A stretch of DNA of 42,796 nt from Chloroflexota bacterium (lineage in GTDB: Bacteria > Chloroflexota > Dehalococcoidia > Lucifugimonadales > Australimonadaceae), in contig VXQP01000100.1 in the NCBI GenBank assembly GCA_009838965.1, positions 1 to 42,796 on the forward strand, written 5' to 3'. Shown one piece after another: positions 33,454-42,796 of this stretch. Made by a program: the position numbers and the translations under genes. A model generated the notes under the pieces. The model was not told the origin of the DNA. It saw only the letters and a list, made by a program, of their open reading frames with translations, and searched no databases. The stretch's first letter is position 1; every line of letters starts with the position of its first letter.

Positions 33454-33894
33454 TCAGGCCTGGGAGCCGCGCTCCCGCTGTGGGACGCCTGCGCCCCTAC
33501 GGCGGCGCGTGACGTTGAGCCGCACCTGGGCCCTGCGCAGCGAATGCAGCGCCCGTTCGAGGTCCACGTCCCCCTGGCGCTCTGCGATGCGCTGACGGGC
33601 GCGAGAGACGGCTTCCTCGGCCCTTGCGAGGTCGATCTCGTCCGCCCGCTCCGCCGCGTCCGCGAGAACGGACACCTTGTCGCCGTGGACGTCGATGAAG
33701 CCGCCGGTGACGACGAAGTGCTCCTCGTTGTCGCCGGTGCGGTAGCGGAGTTCGCCGGGCTGGAGCACAGTCATCAAGGCGGCGTGCTTCGGCAGGATGC
33801 CGATCTCGCCGTCGATGCCGGGAGCGACGACGGCGTCCACGTCGCCTTGGAAGAGCACGCGCTCCGCAGTTACGATCTCGAGCCGCATGGGCAT
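33454..33894 (-). CDS. atpC: F-type ATP synthase epsilon subunit
   Basis: Central-stalk subunit that couples and inhibits the F1 motor. The N-terminal beta-sandwich reads MRLEIVTAERVLFQGDVDAV, APGIDGEIGILPKHAALMTVL and GGFIDVHGDKVSVLADAAER; a helical C-terminus follows (ARQRIAERQGDVDLERALHS). The last 15 or so residues (RRRGAGVPQRERGSQA) do not look like epsilon and are encoded by DNA resembling the family B repeat, so the end may have been extended by a repeat. Six bases separate it from atpD. Confidence 0.93.
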   Translation of the reverse strand: MPMRLEIVTAERVLFQGDVDAVVAPGIDGEIGILPKHAALMTVLQPGELRYRTGDNEEHFVVTGGFIDVHGDKVSVLADAAERADEIDLARAEEAVSRARQRIAERQGDVDLERALHSLRRAQVRLNVTRRRRGAGVPQRERGSQA

Positions 33895-33900
33895 GGCGTG

Positions 33901-36205
<2,305 letters not shown>

Positions 36206-36214
36206 CGCGGTCTC

Positions 36215-37720
36215 CTAGAACGTGGCCTTGAAGGAGGCTATCGCCTCTTTCAACGACTCTTCGATCGCCTCGTCTATGTCCTTCTTCTCCTGGATCGCGC
36301 TCATCAGATCAGGCTTGGAGGTCTCCAGGTAGCCGATGAAGCGCTCCTCGAACTCCCGCACGCGGTCCACCGGCACGTCGTCCATGTGGCCGTTCACCGC
36401 GGCGTACATGGAGCAGACCTGCTGGGGGAGGCTCTGCGGGCGGTACTGCGGTTGCTTCAGCAGCTCCGTGAGCCGCTGACCGCGCTCCAGCTGCGCCCGC
36501 GTCGCCGCGTCGAGGTCGGACGCTCCGAACTGCGCGAAGCTGGCGAGCGCACGGTATTGTGCGAGCTCCAGCCGCATGCGACCGGCAACGCGCCGCATCG
36601 CGCGCGTCTGCGCCGAACTGCCCACCCGGCTCACGGACAGGCCCGCGTTCACCGCGGGACGGATGCCGCTGTTGAACAGGTCCGCCTCAAGGTAGATCTG
36701 GCCGTCCGTGATGGAGATGACGTTCGTGGGGATGTAGGCGGACACGTCGCCCGCCTGCGTCTCGATGATGGGCAGCGCAGTCAGCGAGCCGCCGCCGTGG
36801 TCGTCGTCGAGCCGTGCGGCGCGCTCCAGCAGCCTGCTGTGCAGGTAGAACACGTCGCCCGGGTACGCCTCGCGGCCCGGAGGGCGGCGGAGCAGCAGCG
36901 ACATCTGGCGGTACGCCCACGCGTGCTTCGTGAGGTCGTCGTAGATGATGAGCGCCTCGCGCCCGCTCGCCATGAACTCCTCACCGATGGCGCAGCCCGC
37001 GTACGGCGCGAGGTACTGCAGCGGCGCGGGGTCGGACGCGTTGGCGGCCACGATGACCGTGTGCTCCATCGCCCCGTACTCTTCCAGCGTCGCCTGGATC
37101 GAGGCAACCTTGCTCTGCTTCTGGCCTACGGCCACGTAGATGCAGATGAGGTTCTCGCCCTTCTGGTTGATGATGGTGTCGATGGCGATGGCGGTCTTGC
37201 CCGTGAAGCGGTCGCCGATGATCAGCTCACGCTGGCCGCGCCCGATGGGGATCATGCCGTCGATCGACTTGATGCCCGTCTGCACCGGCCTGTTGACCGA
37301 CTGCCGCACCACGACGTTAGGCGCGACGATCTCGATTGGGCGGATGCCGTCCGTCTGCACCGCGCCCTTGCCGTCCAGCGGCTCGCCCAGCGGGTTCACC
37401 ACCCGGCCCAGGAGCGCGTCGCCCACGGGCACGCGGGCGATCTCACCGGTCGCCTTGACCAGGTCGCCTTCCTTCACGCCAACGTCCGGCCCCATGACCG
37501 CCGCGCCGACGAGGTCTTCCTCGAGGTTGAGCGCGAGACCGGCCAGACCGCTCGGGAACTCCAGCAGCTCGCCGAAGCCGACCTTGCTCAGGCCGTGGAT
37601 GGTGGCGATGCCGTCTCCAACCTCTACGACAGTTCCCACCTCTGTGAGGGTAGTCTCGCCGCCGAACTCCTCGATCTGCCGCTTGAGTACGGCTGCGATG
37701 TCCTGTCCGCGAGTCGTCAT
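36215..37720 (-). CDS. atpA: F-type ATP synthase alpha subunit
   Basis: Non-catalytic nucleotide-binding subunit, 501 aa. It shows [20 protein letters not shown], the P-loop [15 protein letters not shown] (169-176), [22 protein letters not shown] and [28 protein letters not shown], the last holding the arginine-bearing loop (SVSRVG) next to the catalytic site. In E. coli the P-loop reads GDRQTGKT; here Phe172 replaces Gln172. The ATG at 37720 overlaps the end of atpH by four bases. Confidence 0.96.
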   Translation of the reverse strand: MTTRGQDIAAVLKRQIEEFGGETTLTEVGTVVEVGDGIATIHGLSKVGFGELLEFPSGLAGLALNLEEDLVGAAVMGPDVGVKEGDLVKATGEIARVPVGDALLGRVVNPLGEPLDGKGAVQTDGIRPIEIVAPNVVVRQSVNRPVQTGIKSIDGMIPIGRGQRELIIGDRFTGKTAIAIDTIINQKGENLICIYVAVGQKQSKVASIQATLEEYGAMEHTVIVAANASDPAPLQYLAPYAGCAIGEEFMASGREALIIYDDLTKHAWAYRQMSLLLRRPPGREAYPGDVFYLHSRLLERAARLDDDHGGGSLTALPIIETQAGDVSAYIPTNVISITDGQIYLEADLFNSGIRPAVNAGLSVSRVGSSAQTRAMRRVAGRMRLELAQYRALASFAQFGASDLDAATRAQLERGQRLTELLKQPQYRPQSLPQQVCSMYAAVNGHMDDVPVDRVREFEERFIGYLETSKPDLMSAIQEKKDIDEAIEESLKEAIASFKATF

Positions 37721-38289
37721 GCCCGCTCCTCCGTTTCACGCGCCGTCCGGGGGAGGCCCTGCCGTTCGAGGCTCTGCCGCAGACCGTTCAGGCGGGAGCG
37801 CACGCTCCCGTCGATGATCTGGTCTCCCACCCGCACGACGATTCCGCCGATGATGTCCGAATCTTCCTGGACGTCGAGAACGACCTCTTTGTCCAGCATG
37901 GCCCCGAGCGAGGCCGTCAGCGTGCTCCGCTGCTCAGCCGATATGGGCACGGCACTCGTCACCGAGGCCTGCACCCGTCCGAGGCTCTCATTCAGCAGGC
38001 GTCCGTACTCGCTGACGACCGCGCCGAACGAGCCAACCGCCTGCCGCTGCACGAGCAGCCCCACGAAATTGCGCACCAGCGGGTCTGCCTCGGCTGCGAC
38101 TTGAGCAGCCGCCTCCGCCTTGCGCGCCGCCGGTATGCGCGGCTCATTGAAGAACAGCGCCGCCGACGGGTCTGCCAGCCCCTCCGCTATGCCGGAGAGG
38201 CTGTCCAGCCAGGCTTCCTGCTTCCCCTCGGTCTCCGCCAGGGAGAAGAGCGCCTGCGCGTAGCGCTTCGCTATGGGCGCTTTCGCCAT
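37717..38289 (-). CDS. atpH: F-type ATP synthase delta subunit
   Basis: Peripheral-stalk subunit linking b to the top of F1, 190 aa. The helical N-domain opens with [20 protein letters not shown], and the C-domain carries the typical [20 protein letters not shown], then [19 protein letters not shown], the family signature. Its end overlaps atpA by four bases, and it begins nine bases after atpF. Confidence 0.94.
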   Translation of the reverse strand: MAKAPIAKRYAQALFSLAETEGKQEAWLDSLSGIAEGLADPSAALFFNEPRIPAARKAEAAAQVAAEADPLVRNFVGLLVQRQAVGSFGAVVSEYGRLLNESLGRVQASVTSAVPISAEQRSTLTASLGAMLDKEVVLDVQEDSDIIGGIVVRVGDQIIDGSVRSRLNGLRQSLERQGLPRTARETEERA

Positions 38290-38298
38290 CCCGCGCTC

Positions 38299-38841
38299 CT
38301 AGTTCCGCCCTGCGCGGGCGTCCCCCTCCGCGAGCACCTCGTCGATCAGATCGCGGTGCGCGTCGGGGTCCAGTGAACGGTGGATGATGCGCTCTGCGGC
38401 GCTGACCGCGAGCGACGCGAACTCGGAGCGCACCTGCTCGAGGGCAGCATCGCGCTCCTGCCGGATCTCCTCGCGGGCCCGGTCGATCAGCTGCGCCGCC
38501 TCGGCACGTGCCTGCGTCGCCTGCTGTTCGCGGTAGCGTTCCGCAGCCTCGCGTGCCTCAGCGAGCACGCGCTGGCCCTCCTCGCGCCCCTCCAGCAGGG
38601 TGCGTTGCATCGCCTCCTGCTGCTCCTGGGCCTCGCGCCGCACGCGGTCGGCCTCTTCGAGGCTGTCCCGGATCCTGCCGGACCGGGCGTCGAGCACTCC
38701 CAGGATGCGCTTGTACGCGAGGGTGTAGAGGAGCGCCACCAGCAGGCCGAACGTGACCAGGTAGGCCAGCAGGCTCCACGGGTCTATGCCCAGCGCTCCT
38801 ATGCCGCTTGCTTCTTCGGCTAGTCTTGGTGCTGACAGCAC
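38299..38841 (-). CDS. atpF: F-type ATP synthase b subunit
   Basis: Stator subunit, 180 aa. A membrane helix at about residues 20-42 (PWSLLAYLVTFGLLVALLYT) is followed by a long charged coiled coil (DARSGRIRDSLEEADRVRRE, AQEQQEAMQRTLLEGREEGQ, and on to residue 170). The start is GTG at 38841 with GAGGAGG nine bases upstream. A short Ala/Leu/Glu-rich region precedes the helix, and there is no second b' gene. Confidence 0.93.
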   Translation of the reverse strand: MLSAPRLAEEASGIGALGIDPWSLLAYLVTFGLLVALLYTLAYKRILGVLDARSGRIRDSLEEADRVRREAQEQQEAMQRTLLEGREEGQRVLAEAREAAERYREQQATQARAEAAQLIDRAREEIRQERDAALEQVRSEFASLAVSAAERIIHRSLDPDAHRDLIDEVLAEGDARAGRN

Positions 38842-38886
38842 GTCGCCCGCCTCCTCATGTGCGTTGCATTGCTCACGCCGCGCCGC

Positions 38887-39120
38887 TTACGCAACGAAGA
38901 TGAGCAGGATGGCCACCACGAGGCCGTAGATGCCGATGGCCTCCGTGAACGCCAGCGCCAGAATCATGTTCGGCGCGATAGCGTCGCGGGCCTCAGGGTT
39001 CCTGCCAAGGGCGTTCATCGCGCCGCTGCCCAGGATACCCAGGCCGACGCCGGCGCCGGCCATGCCCAGCCCGGCCAGGCCCACGGCGAGGAACTTGCCC
39101 ATCTCTCCGAAATCGTTCAT
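38887..39120 (-). CDS. atpE: F-type ATP synthase c subunit
   Basis: Ring subunit that binds the coupling ion, 77 aa with two membrane helices. The ATG at 39120 follows AAGGAGG. Helix 1 is AVGLAGLGMAGAGVGLGILG, then the polar loop ALGRNPEAR, and helix 2 MILALAFTEAIGIYGLVVAI with ion-binding Glu60. The residue after the Glu is Ala, not Ser or Thr, and no Gln occupies the helix-1 position used for Na+, so a proton-driven ring is likely. Confidence 0.95.
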   Translation of the reverse strand: MNDFGEMGKFLAVGLAGLGMAGAGVGLGILGSGAMNALGRNPEARDAIAPNMILALAFTEAIGIYGLVVAILLIFVA

Positions 39121-39194
39121 TCCCCAAACCTCCTTGGTCTGTTCAGGCGGAGCGTTCGGCGTTCCGCCTCCGTTTTGCCCGCGCGGTGGCGGGT

Positions 39195-40067
39195 CTAGTG
39201 CTGTCCGGCCTCTGCGTGCTCTTCCCTGTGACCCTCGTGCGGGGCCACCGCAAGCACCGCGAACACGAGCGTCAGGCCCATGAACACGAGCGCCTGCACG
39301 CCCCCGACCAGTATCTCCAGCCCGTAGAAGATGATGGGCGTCACGAAGAAGGTCAGGAACGTCATCATGAACAGGACGATCTCTCCGGCCAGCATGTTGC
39401 CGAAGAGACGGAACGTGAAGCTGATGATGCGGATGAAGTGGCTGATGAGCTCCAGTAGCCCGATGAACGTCTGTACCGGGTTCCCGAACCGGAAGAACTC
39501 CCGGAGGTACCCGAACCTGTGGACGCGGAACCCCCACACCTCGATGAACACGAACGCGATGAGCGCGAGTGCAAGCGGCATATTGATGTCCGTGCCCGCG
39601 CTCCGCAGCAGATGCGTCGTTACGTGGTCCGCGCCCTCTGCCTTGAAGCCGACGGTCGGGTAGATGGGCAGCAGCGCCATCCACGCGTTGAACGCGACGA
39701 ACACGAAGATAGTCGCGAGGAGCGGGAACCAGCGCCGGGCATAGCGCTCTCCCGCCATACCCCTGATGAAGCCGTAGAGCGCCTCCACCAGCACCTCCAG
39801 GAAGCCCTGCAAACGCCCCGGAACCATGGCCATGCGGCGCGAGCCGAGTCCGAACAAGAGCAGGATGACGATGCAGGTGAGCCAGGCGGAGAGGAGTGTG
39901 TTGGTGACGGTGAAACCGCCGATAGCGAATATCTTCTGGGGCGCCAGGTGCACCGCCGGAGCGTCGATCAGGCGCTCGAAGCCCAGAAGCTTGGCGCCTA
40001 TCGGCCCCAGCACCACGCCAAGCAAGGCCAGCGCCAAGACCGGCAACAGGATCAGACGACTCTTCAC
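39195..40067 (-). CDS. atpB: F-type ATP synthase a subunit
   Basis: Membrane subunit forming the ion half-channels, 290 aa with about six helices. The essential Arg sits in TFRLFGNMLAGEIVLFMMTF, and the first visible family block is MALLPIYPTVGFKAEGADH. The start is GTG at 40067, overlapping the last base of the atpI-like stop. The C-terminus ends in a His/Glu-rich tail (APHEGHREEHAEAGQH) that is unusual, extending beyond the last helix. Confidence 0.94.
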   Translation of the reverse strand: MKSRLILLPVLALALLGVVLGPIGAKLLGFERLIDAPAVHLAPQKIFAIGGFTVTNTLLSAWLTCIVILLLFGLGSRRMAMVPGRLQGFLEVLVEALYGFIRGMAGERYARRWFPLLATIFVFVAFNAWMALLPIYPTVGFKAEGADHVTTHLLRSAGTDINMPLALALIAFVFIEVWGFRVHRFGYLREFFRFGNPVQTFIGLLELISHFIRIISFTFRLFGNMLAGEIVLFMMTFLTFFVTPIIFYGLEILVGGVQALVFMGLTLVFAVLAVAPHEGHREEHAEAGQH

Positions 40068-40315
40068 TATCCGTCAGCCTCTTCATCCCGGCTGCTGTCC
40101 CTGCTGCCGGTAAGGTAACCCGACGCCATCCGGTAGACCCCGTAGAACGCAAGGACTACTCCGAAAAGGAGCCCTCCCAGGAGGAAGAGAGGCGAGGTTC
40201 CCGCTCTGCCGTCGAGCCACACCCCTGCCAGCGTCGGGAGAACGATCGCCGTGGCGATGTACCAGCCAAGGCCGGTGAACTGCGCCGCTGAAACCCACCA
40301 CGAACGGCGTTTCAT
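40067..40315 (-). CDS. atpI: AtpZ/AtpI-type small membrane protein of the ATP synthase operon
   Basis: An 82-residue protein with two membrane helices: GLGWYIATAIVLPTLAGVWL and LFLLGGLLFGVVLAFYGVYR. This matches the AtpI/AtpZ accessory family, which helps assemble the c-ring or supply Mg2+. The spacing GVWLDGRAGTSPLF between the helices is typical. It leads the operon and overlaps atpB by one base. An extended -10 box lies 22 bases upstream of its ATG. Confidence 0.8.
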   Translation of the reverse strand: MKRRSWWVSAAQFTGLGWYIATAIVLPTLAGVWLDGRAGTSPLFLLGGLLFGVVLAFYGVYRMASGYLTGSRDSSRDEEADG

Positions 40316-40337
40316 ACACTGATCAGGAGCTGCGTGA

Positions 40338-40346
40338 ATCCTATCA
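40338..40346 (-). promoter_or_regulatory. Extended -10 promoter of the ATP synthase operon
   Basis: On the minus strand TGATAGGAT fits TGnTAnnnT; the -10 hexamer ends 22 bases before the atpI ATG at 40315. No ribosome-binding site is evident in the short leader. Confidence 0.45.
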
Positions 40347-40385
40347 CAATATCCCGCGCAAGCAAAGCGGAACGCCCTTGTGCAC

Positions 40386-40483
40386 CGTCATTCCCGCGAA
40401 GGCGGGAATCTCGCAGCCCTCTGTACGGCGTGCCCGGCTCCCCTCTCCCCTTGGGAGAGGGGCTGGGGGTGAGGGTGGCGTCC
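40386..40483. repeat. Family A and family C interspersed repeats
   Basis: 40386-40416 is a near-perfect family A palindrome (TTCCCGCGAAGGCGGGAA). About 40434-40483 is a family C unit: CCCTCTCCCCTTGGGAGAGG, a hairpin, followed by GGGGGTGAGGGT. Together they separate the ATP synthase operon from the bifunctional nuclease gene. Confidence 0.85.
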
Positions 40484-40484
40484 C

Positions 40485-41159
40485 TTACTGCGTCTCGCCC
40501 GGCTTCCCGAGGTCCTCGAGCCCCGGCAGGTCCTCCAGGAACTCCGAGAACGCGGAGAGCTTCTCCATCTCCTCCTCGGTGACCCCCTGCCTCGCGGGAC
40601 GCGGCCGCCGCCGCGGCGAGCCCTCACTCCCCTCCTCCTCCACACTGCCGTCCACGACGACCCCTGCGCGCTCCAGCACGCGGTCCTCCACGAAGATCGG
40701 CACCTTGGAGCGCACGGCTGCCGCATCGCCGCCTTCCTGCCGGGCGAACTCCTCCGCCTCCTGCAGCGACGAGAACCAGTGCTCCTCGCCGTCCTTGCCC
40801 TGCACGAGTTGCCCGCCGCGCACGGCCACTGCTATCGCGTCACTCGGACGGCAGTCGATCTCCGACTCCGAACCGTCCGCCAGCGTCAGCACGAGCCTGG
40901 CGAAGAAGGTGTCGTTCTCCAGGTCGCAGACGACGACGTGCTTGATGGCCGCGCCGAGCGAGCTGATGACCGAGCCCAGCAGGTCGTGCGTGAGGGGCCG
41001 CGCCGCCGTGACGTCCTGCAGCTTCAGCGCGATGGCGTCCGCCTCCGGCGAGCCGATGCGTATCGGCAGGTAGCGGTCCGACTCTCGCTCCTTGAGGATG
41101 ACGACGCGCTGATAGTTCATCAGGCTGACGCGGATACTGTCGATGAGCATCTCTTGCAT
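40485..41159 (-). CDS. Bifunctional nuclease (BFN/DUF151) domain protein
   Basis: A 224-residue protein with an N-terminal DUF151/BFN domain (residues 1-125): QEMLIDSIRVSLMNYQRVVI, YLPIRIGSPEADAIALKL and SEIDCRPSDAIAVAVR. The first BFN-domain protein studied, in plants, had DNase and RNase activity. After it comes HWFSSLQEAEEFAR, then a proline/arginine-rich linker and a charged helix at the C-terminus. The ATG at 41159 is chosen because it begins exactly at the domain; GGAAGG lies upstream. Confidence 0.85.
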   Translation of the reverse strand: MQEMLIDSIRVSLMNYQRVVILKERESDRYLPIRIGSPEADAIALKLQDVTAARPLTHDLLGSVISSLGAAIKHVVVCDLENDTFFARLVLTLADGSESEIDCRPSDAIAVAVRGGQLVQGKDGEEHWFSSLQEAEEFARQEGGDAAAVRSKVPIFVEDRVLERAGVVVDGSVEEEGSEGSPRRRPRPARQGVTEEEMEKLSAFSEFLEDLPGLEDLGKPGETQ

Positions 41160-41217
41160 GGCACACCTTCCGGCGGCCATTCTAGGAACACGGCGCGCCA
41201 ACGGTCAACGCAAGCCT

Positions 41218-41871
41218 CTACAGCATCGCGCCAGTGGGCTGCAGCACGACCACCTGCGTATCGTCCGGCAGGTTCGCCCGCGTCACGGTCAGACGCGGCT
41301 GCGCCTCCGGCTCGCGGACGCCCAGCTCTTGCAGGAACGGCCCCAGCTCGCGCAGCGGATGCTTGTTGCCGCTGTGCGCGTACAGCATCGGGATGATGAT
41401 GCGCGGCTCGACGTTTCGCACGATCTCGACCACGTCCGCGGCCGACAGTCCGGTGTCGCTCCCCACTGGCGCCATCAGCACATGCGGCGAGCCCAGCGCG
41501 TCGACCTCCCGGTTCGTGAGCAGCCGGTCCGGGTTCCCCAAATGGCAGAACACGATGCCCTCGGCCTGCGCGGAGAACACCGTGTTCCACTGCTGCGGCT
41601 CGCCCTCCTGCGTGCGGCGCGTCGTGCGGAGGCCGCGCAGGTGCATCCCCGCAGCCTCGTACTCGCCGGGGCCGTCGAGCGCTATCGGCTCGCCCGACAC
41701 CGCGCCGAGCGCCGAGTGGAGCGGGTCGCTGCTGCTCTGCGTCACGAGGTCGGCCTGCGCCTGCGGCGGCGGTATGCGCAGCCCCAGCTCTGGCGGGAAC
41801 GGGTCCATGACCAGCGTCTTGTTTCCCGAGCGCACACGGAACGCCGCGTGGCCTATCCAGGTGATGTCCAC
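41218..41871 (-). CDS. Metallo-beta-lactamase fold hydrolase (UlaG-like)
   Basis: A 217-residue protein of the metal-dependent hydrolase group. The N-terminus VDITWIGHAAFRVRSGNKTL VMDP has the family's first strand and loop (GHAxF…DP); later come DGPGEYEAAG, IVFCHLGNPDRLL, VLMAPVG and IIIPMLYAH. The usual HxHxDH metal motif is replaced by scattered His and Asp, as in UlaG-like proteins. GTG at 41871 lies just after the bioY stop (TAG), with GGAG upstream, implying coupling. Substrate unknown. Confidence 0.85.
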   Translation of the reverse strand: MDITWIGHAAFRVRSGNKTLVMDPFPPELGLRIPPPQAQADLVTQSSSDPLHSALGAVSGEPIALDGPGEYEAAGMHLRGLRTTRRTQEGEPQQWNTVFSAQAEGIVFCHLGNPDRLLTNREVDALGSPHVLMAPVGSDTGLSAADVVEIVRNVEPRIIIPMLYAHSGNKHPLRELGPFLQELGVREPEAQPRLTVTRANLPDDTQVVVLQPTGAML

Positions 41872-41872
41872 C

Positions 41873-42526
41873 CTAACGCTCCTTGCGCCCCACGAGCGCC
41901 CATGCACCCGGCAGCGCTACCGAGGCCACGTACAGCTTGATGAGGTCGCCCGCCACGAACGGCCAGAGGCCCCACTGCAGCGTGTCCGGGATGATGCTCG
42001 CGCCGGACGTCCACTCGTTGTCCACGGCCCAGTAGCCGAGCCAGAGCAGCCCCGGAACGTACAGCACGACGTTGCCCGCGAGCAGCGCCAGCAGCACGCG
42101 CCAGCTGCGGTCCCAGCCGCGCTCAGCGAGCCGCCCGACCACCCATGCTGCGCCGATGAAGCCGACGATGTAGCCGCCGCTGGCGATCTGCCAGACGAAG
42201 TCAGCGCTGCCCATCCACGGAAAGATGACGTGGAAGACCGTCCCTTCGCCGAGCGACGGCGCGAACACCGGCAGGCCGACCATGCCGACGAGCATGTAGA
42301 GCGCAAGGCTCGCCGCGCCGCGGTTCGCCCCCAGCGCGCCGCCCGTGAGCAGCACCGCGAGCGTCTGCCCCGTGATGGGGACGGGCGTGAACGGGAGCTT
42401 CACTGCGATCTGGGCGAACAGCGCCACGAGCAGGGCGAAGCCGGCCACGAGCGCAGCGTCGCGCAGGAGGCCCTTGCCGGGGATTATCGAATCGATGAGG
42501 GGGAGACGTATCTCGGTTGTCTGCAT
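41873..42526 (-). CDS. bioY: Biotin transporter substrate-binding membrane protein BioY
   Basis: The S-component of an ECF-type biotin importer, 217 aa with about six membrane helices. Family blocks are LPFTPVPITGQTLAVLLTGG ALGANRGAASLALYMLVGMVG LPVF near residue 45 and SGGYIVGFIGAAWVVGRLAE near 115. ATG at 42526 is chosen because the longer frame runs past an extended -10. No bioM/bioN or birA gene is adjacent; BioY may work alone or with a shared energising module. Confidence 0.9.
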   Translation of the reverse strand: MQTTEIRLPLIDSIIPGKGLLRDAALVAGFALLVALFAQIAVKLPFTPVPITGQTLAVLLTGGALGANRGAASLALYMLVGMVGLPVFAPSLGEGTVFHVIFPWMGSADFVWQIASGGYIVGFIGAAWVVGRLAERGWDRSWRVLLALLAGNVVLYVPGLLWLGYWAVDNEWTSGASIIPDTLQWGLWPFVAGDLIKLYVASVALPGAWALVGRKER

Positions 42527-42533
42527 GCAGGGG

Positions 42534-42542
42534 AGTATAGCA
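42534..42542 (-). promoter_or_regulatory. Leaderless-type extended -10 promoter of bioY
   Basis: On the minus strand TGCTATACT reads as an extended -10 (TATACT at 42539-42534); only seven bases separate it from the bioY ATG at 42526, so transcription would begin at or next to the start codon. No ribosome-binding site exists in that gap. Confidence 0.5.
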
Positions 42543-42572
42543 GGAGCGCGCCGTTCTCCGGCGGGGACAACC

Positions 42573-42796
42573 CTACGACCGCCGGCGACACAGCGCGACG
42601 ATCCCGACGCCAACGATGGCTGCGATGCCAACGAGCACCACAATCGCCACGATGAGCATCCCGGCGCCGCTGCCGGACGACAGCTCAGGCGTGGGCGTCG
42701 GCGTGGGTTCAGGCGCGGGCACTGGCGTTGCCGTGGGCGGCACGGGCGTCGGCGTGGGGAGCGGCGTAGGCGTCGCCGTGGGAATGGGAGTGGGGG
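42573..42796 (-). CDS. C-terminal part of a Pro/Thr-rich membrane-anchored surface protein
   Basis: The gene enters from the right edge and ends with TAG at 42575-42573. The visible 73 or so residues begin with a low-complexity PTPT-type stalk (PTATPTPLPTPTPVPPTATP), then SSGSGAG, one hydrophobic helix (MLIVAIVVLVGIAAIVGVGI) and a basic tail CRRRS. This is the design of a surface protein held by a C-terminal helix, with the stalk spanning the cell envelope. The main extracellular domain lies outside the window, so its function is unknown. Confidence 0.75.
   Translation of the reverse strand, partial: PTPIPTATPTPLPTPTPVPPTATPVPAPEPTPTPTPELSSGSGAGMLIVAIVVLVGIAAIVGVGIVALCRRRS

Overview
The window is about 43 kb of GC-rich bacterial DNA (my estimate is in the mid-60s % GC), densely packed with short intergenic gaps. 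Gene content suggests a Chloroflexota bacterium of the Dehalococcoidia/SAR202 type. Pointers are a fused KorA with KorB, a MerR-type HspR in front of grpE-dnaK, a cysteine-type CcmE, an LVIVD-repeat protein, a DUF1989 protein, a Gly-Trp-Asn-Leu surface protein and many 'PAKAG'-type intergenic repeats. This placement is inference from gene content; no rRNA or tRNA gene was recognised.

Layout. 1-2451 (minus): MidA-family methyltransferase (cut by the window edge), a tiny zinc-ribbon-like protein and citrate synthase. 2845-5574 (plus): promoter and korAB. 5712-6668: a small membrane protein facing a cytoplasmic molybdopterin oxidoreductase. 6878-9243 (plus): ccmA-ccmB-ccmC-ccmD for heme delivery to c-type cytochromes. 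9293-10509 (minus): an AT-richer two-gene cassette (DUF6978-like, DUF1828-like), probably transferred in. 10510-11106: a gene-free stretch with hairpins and 10-bp TGAGCAG repeats. 11107-13512 (plus): two tandem bicupins that share a perfectly identical 369-bp tract. 13631-14619 (plus): ccmE and a DUF309 gene. 14696-14887 (minus): a zinc ribbon divergent from hspR-grpE-dnaK (15088-18087, plus). 18226-21274: a secreted surface protein broken by a repeat insertion. 21297-21920: DUF1989 protein. 21932-27276 (minus): rhodanese, GNAT, small cupin, enolase-superfamily enzyme, AcuC-type deacetylase and lipoprotein 5'-nucleotidase. 27381-28751 (plus): MATE-like transporter. 28759-31346 (minus): MrfA-like helicase and DUF503. 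31485-32699 (plus): LVIVD protein. 32784-33443 (plus): rex behind a Rex-type operator. 33454-40315 (minus): complete F-type ATP synthase operon. 40485-42526 (minus): bifunctional-nuclease-domain protein, metallo-beta-lactamase fold protein and BioY. 42573-42796 (minus): C-terminal end of an anchored surface protein.

How it fits together. Citrate synthase, KorAB, the Ccm genes, Rex and the ATP synthase describe a respiring cell that oxidises 2-oxoacids through ferredoxin, matures c-type cytochromes, senses NADH and makes ATP with a probable proton-driven enzyme. The strongest non-coding signal is a symmetric pair of back-to-back promoters (14985-15023). Their two TTGACA -35 boxes form one TTGACA-N7-TGTCAA inverted repeat resembling an HspR operator, so hspR-grpE-dnaK and the facing zinc-ribbon gene could be repressed together. 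Other points are the disrupted spacing of the ccm cluster, gene conversion between the bicupins, the repeat-broken surface gene, the 10-bp TGAGCAG array and recurring extended -10 promoters.
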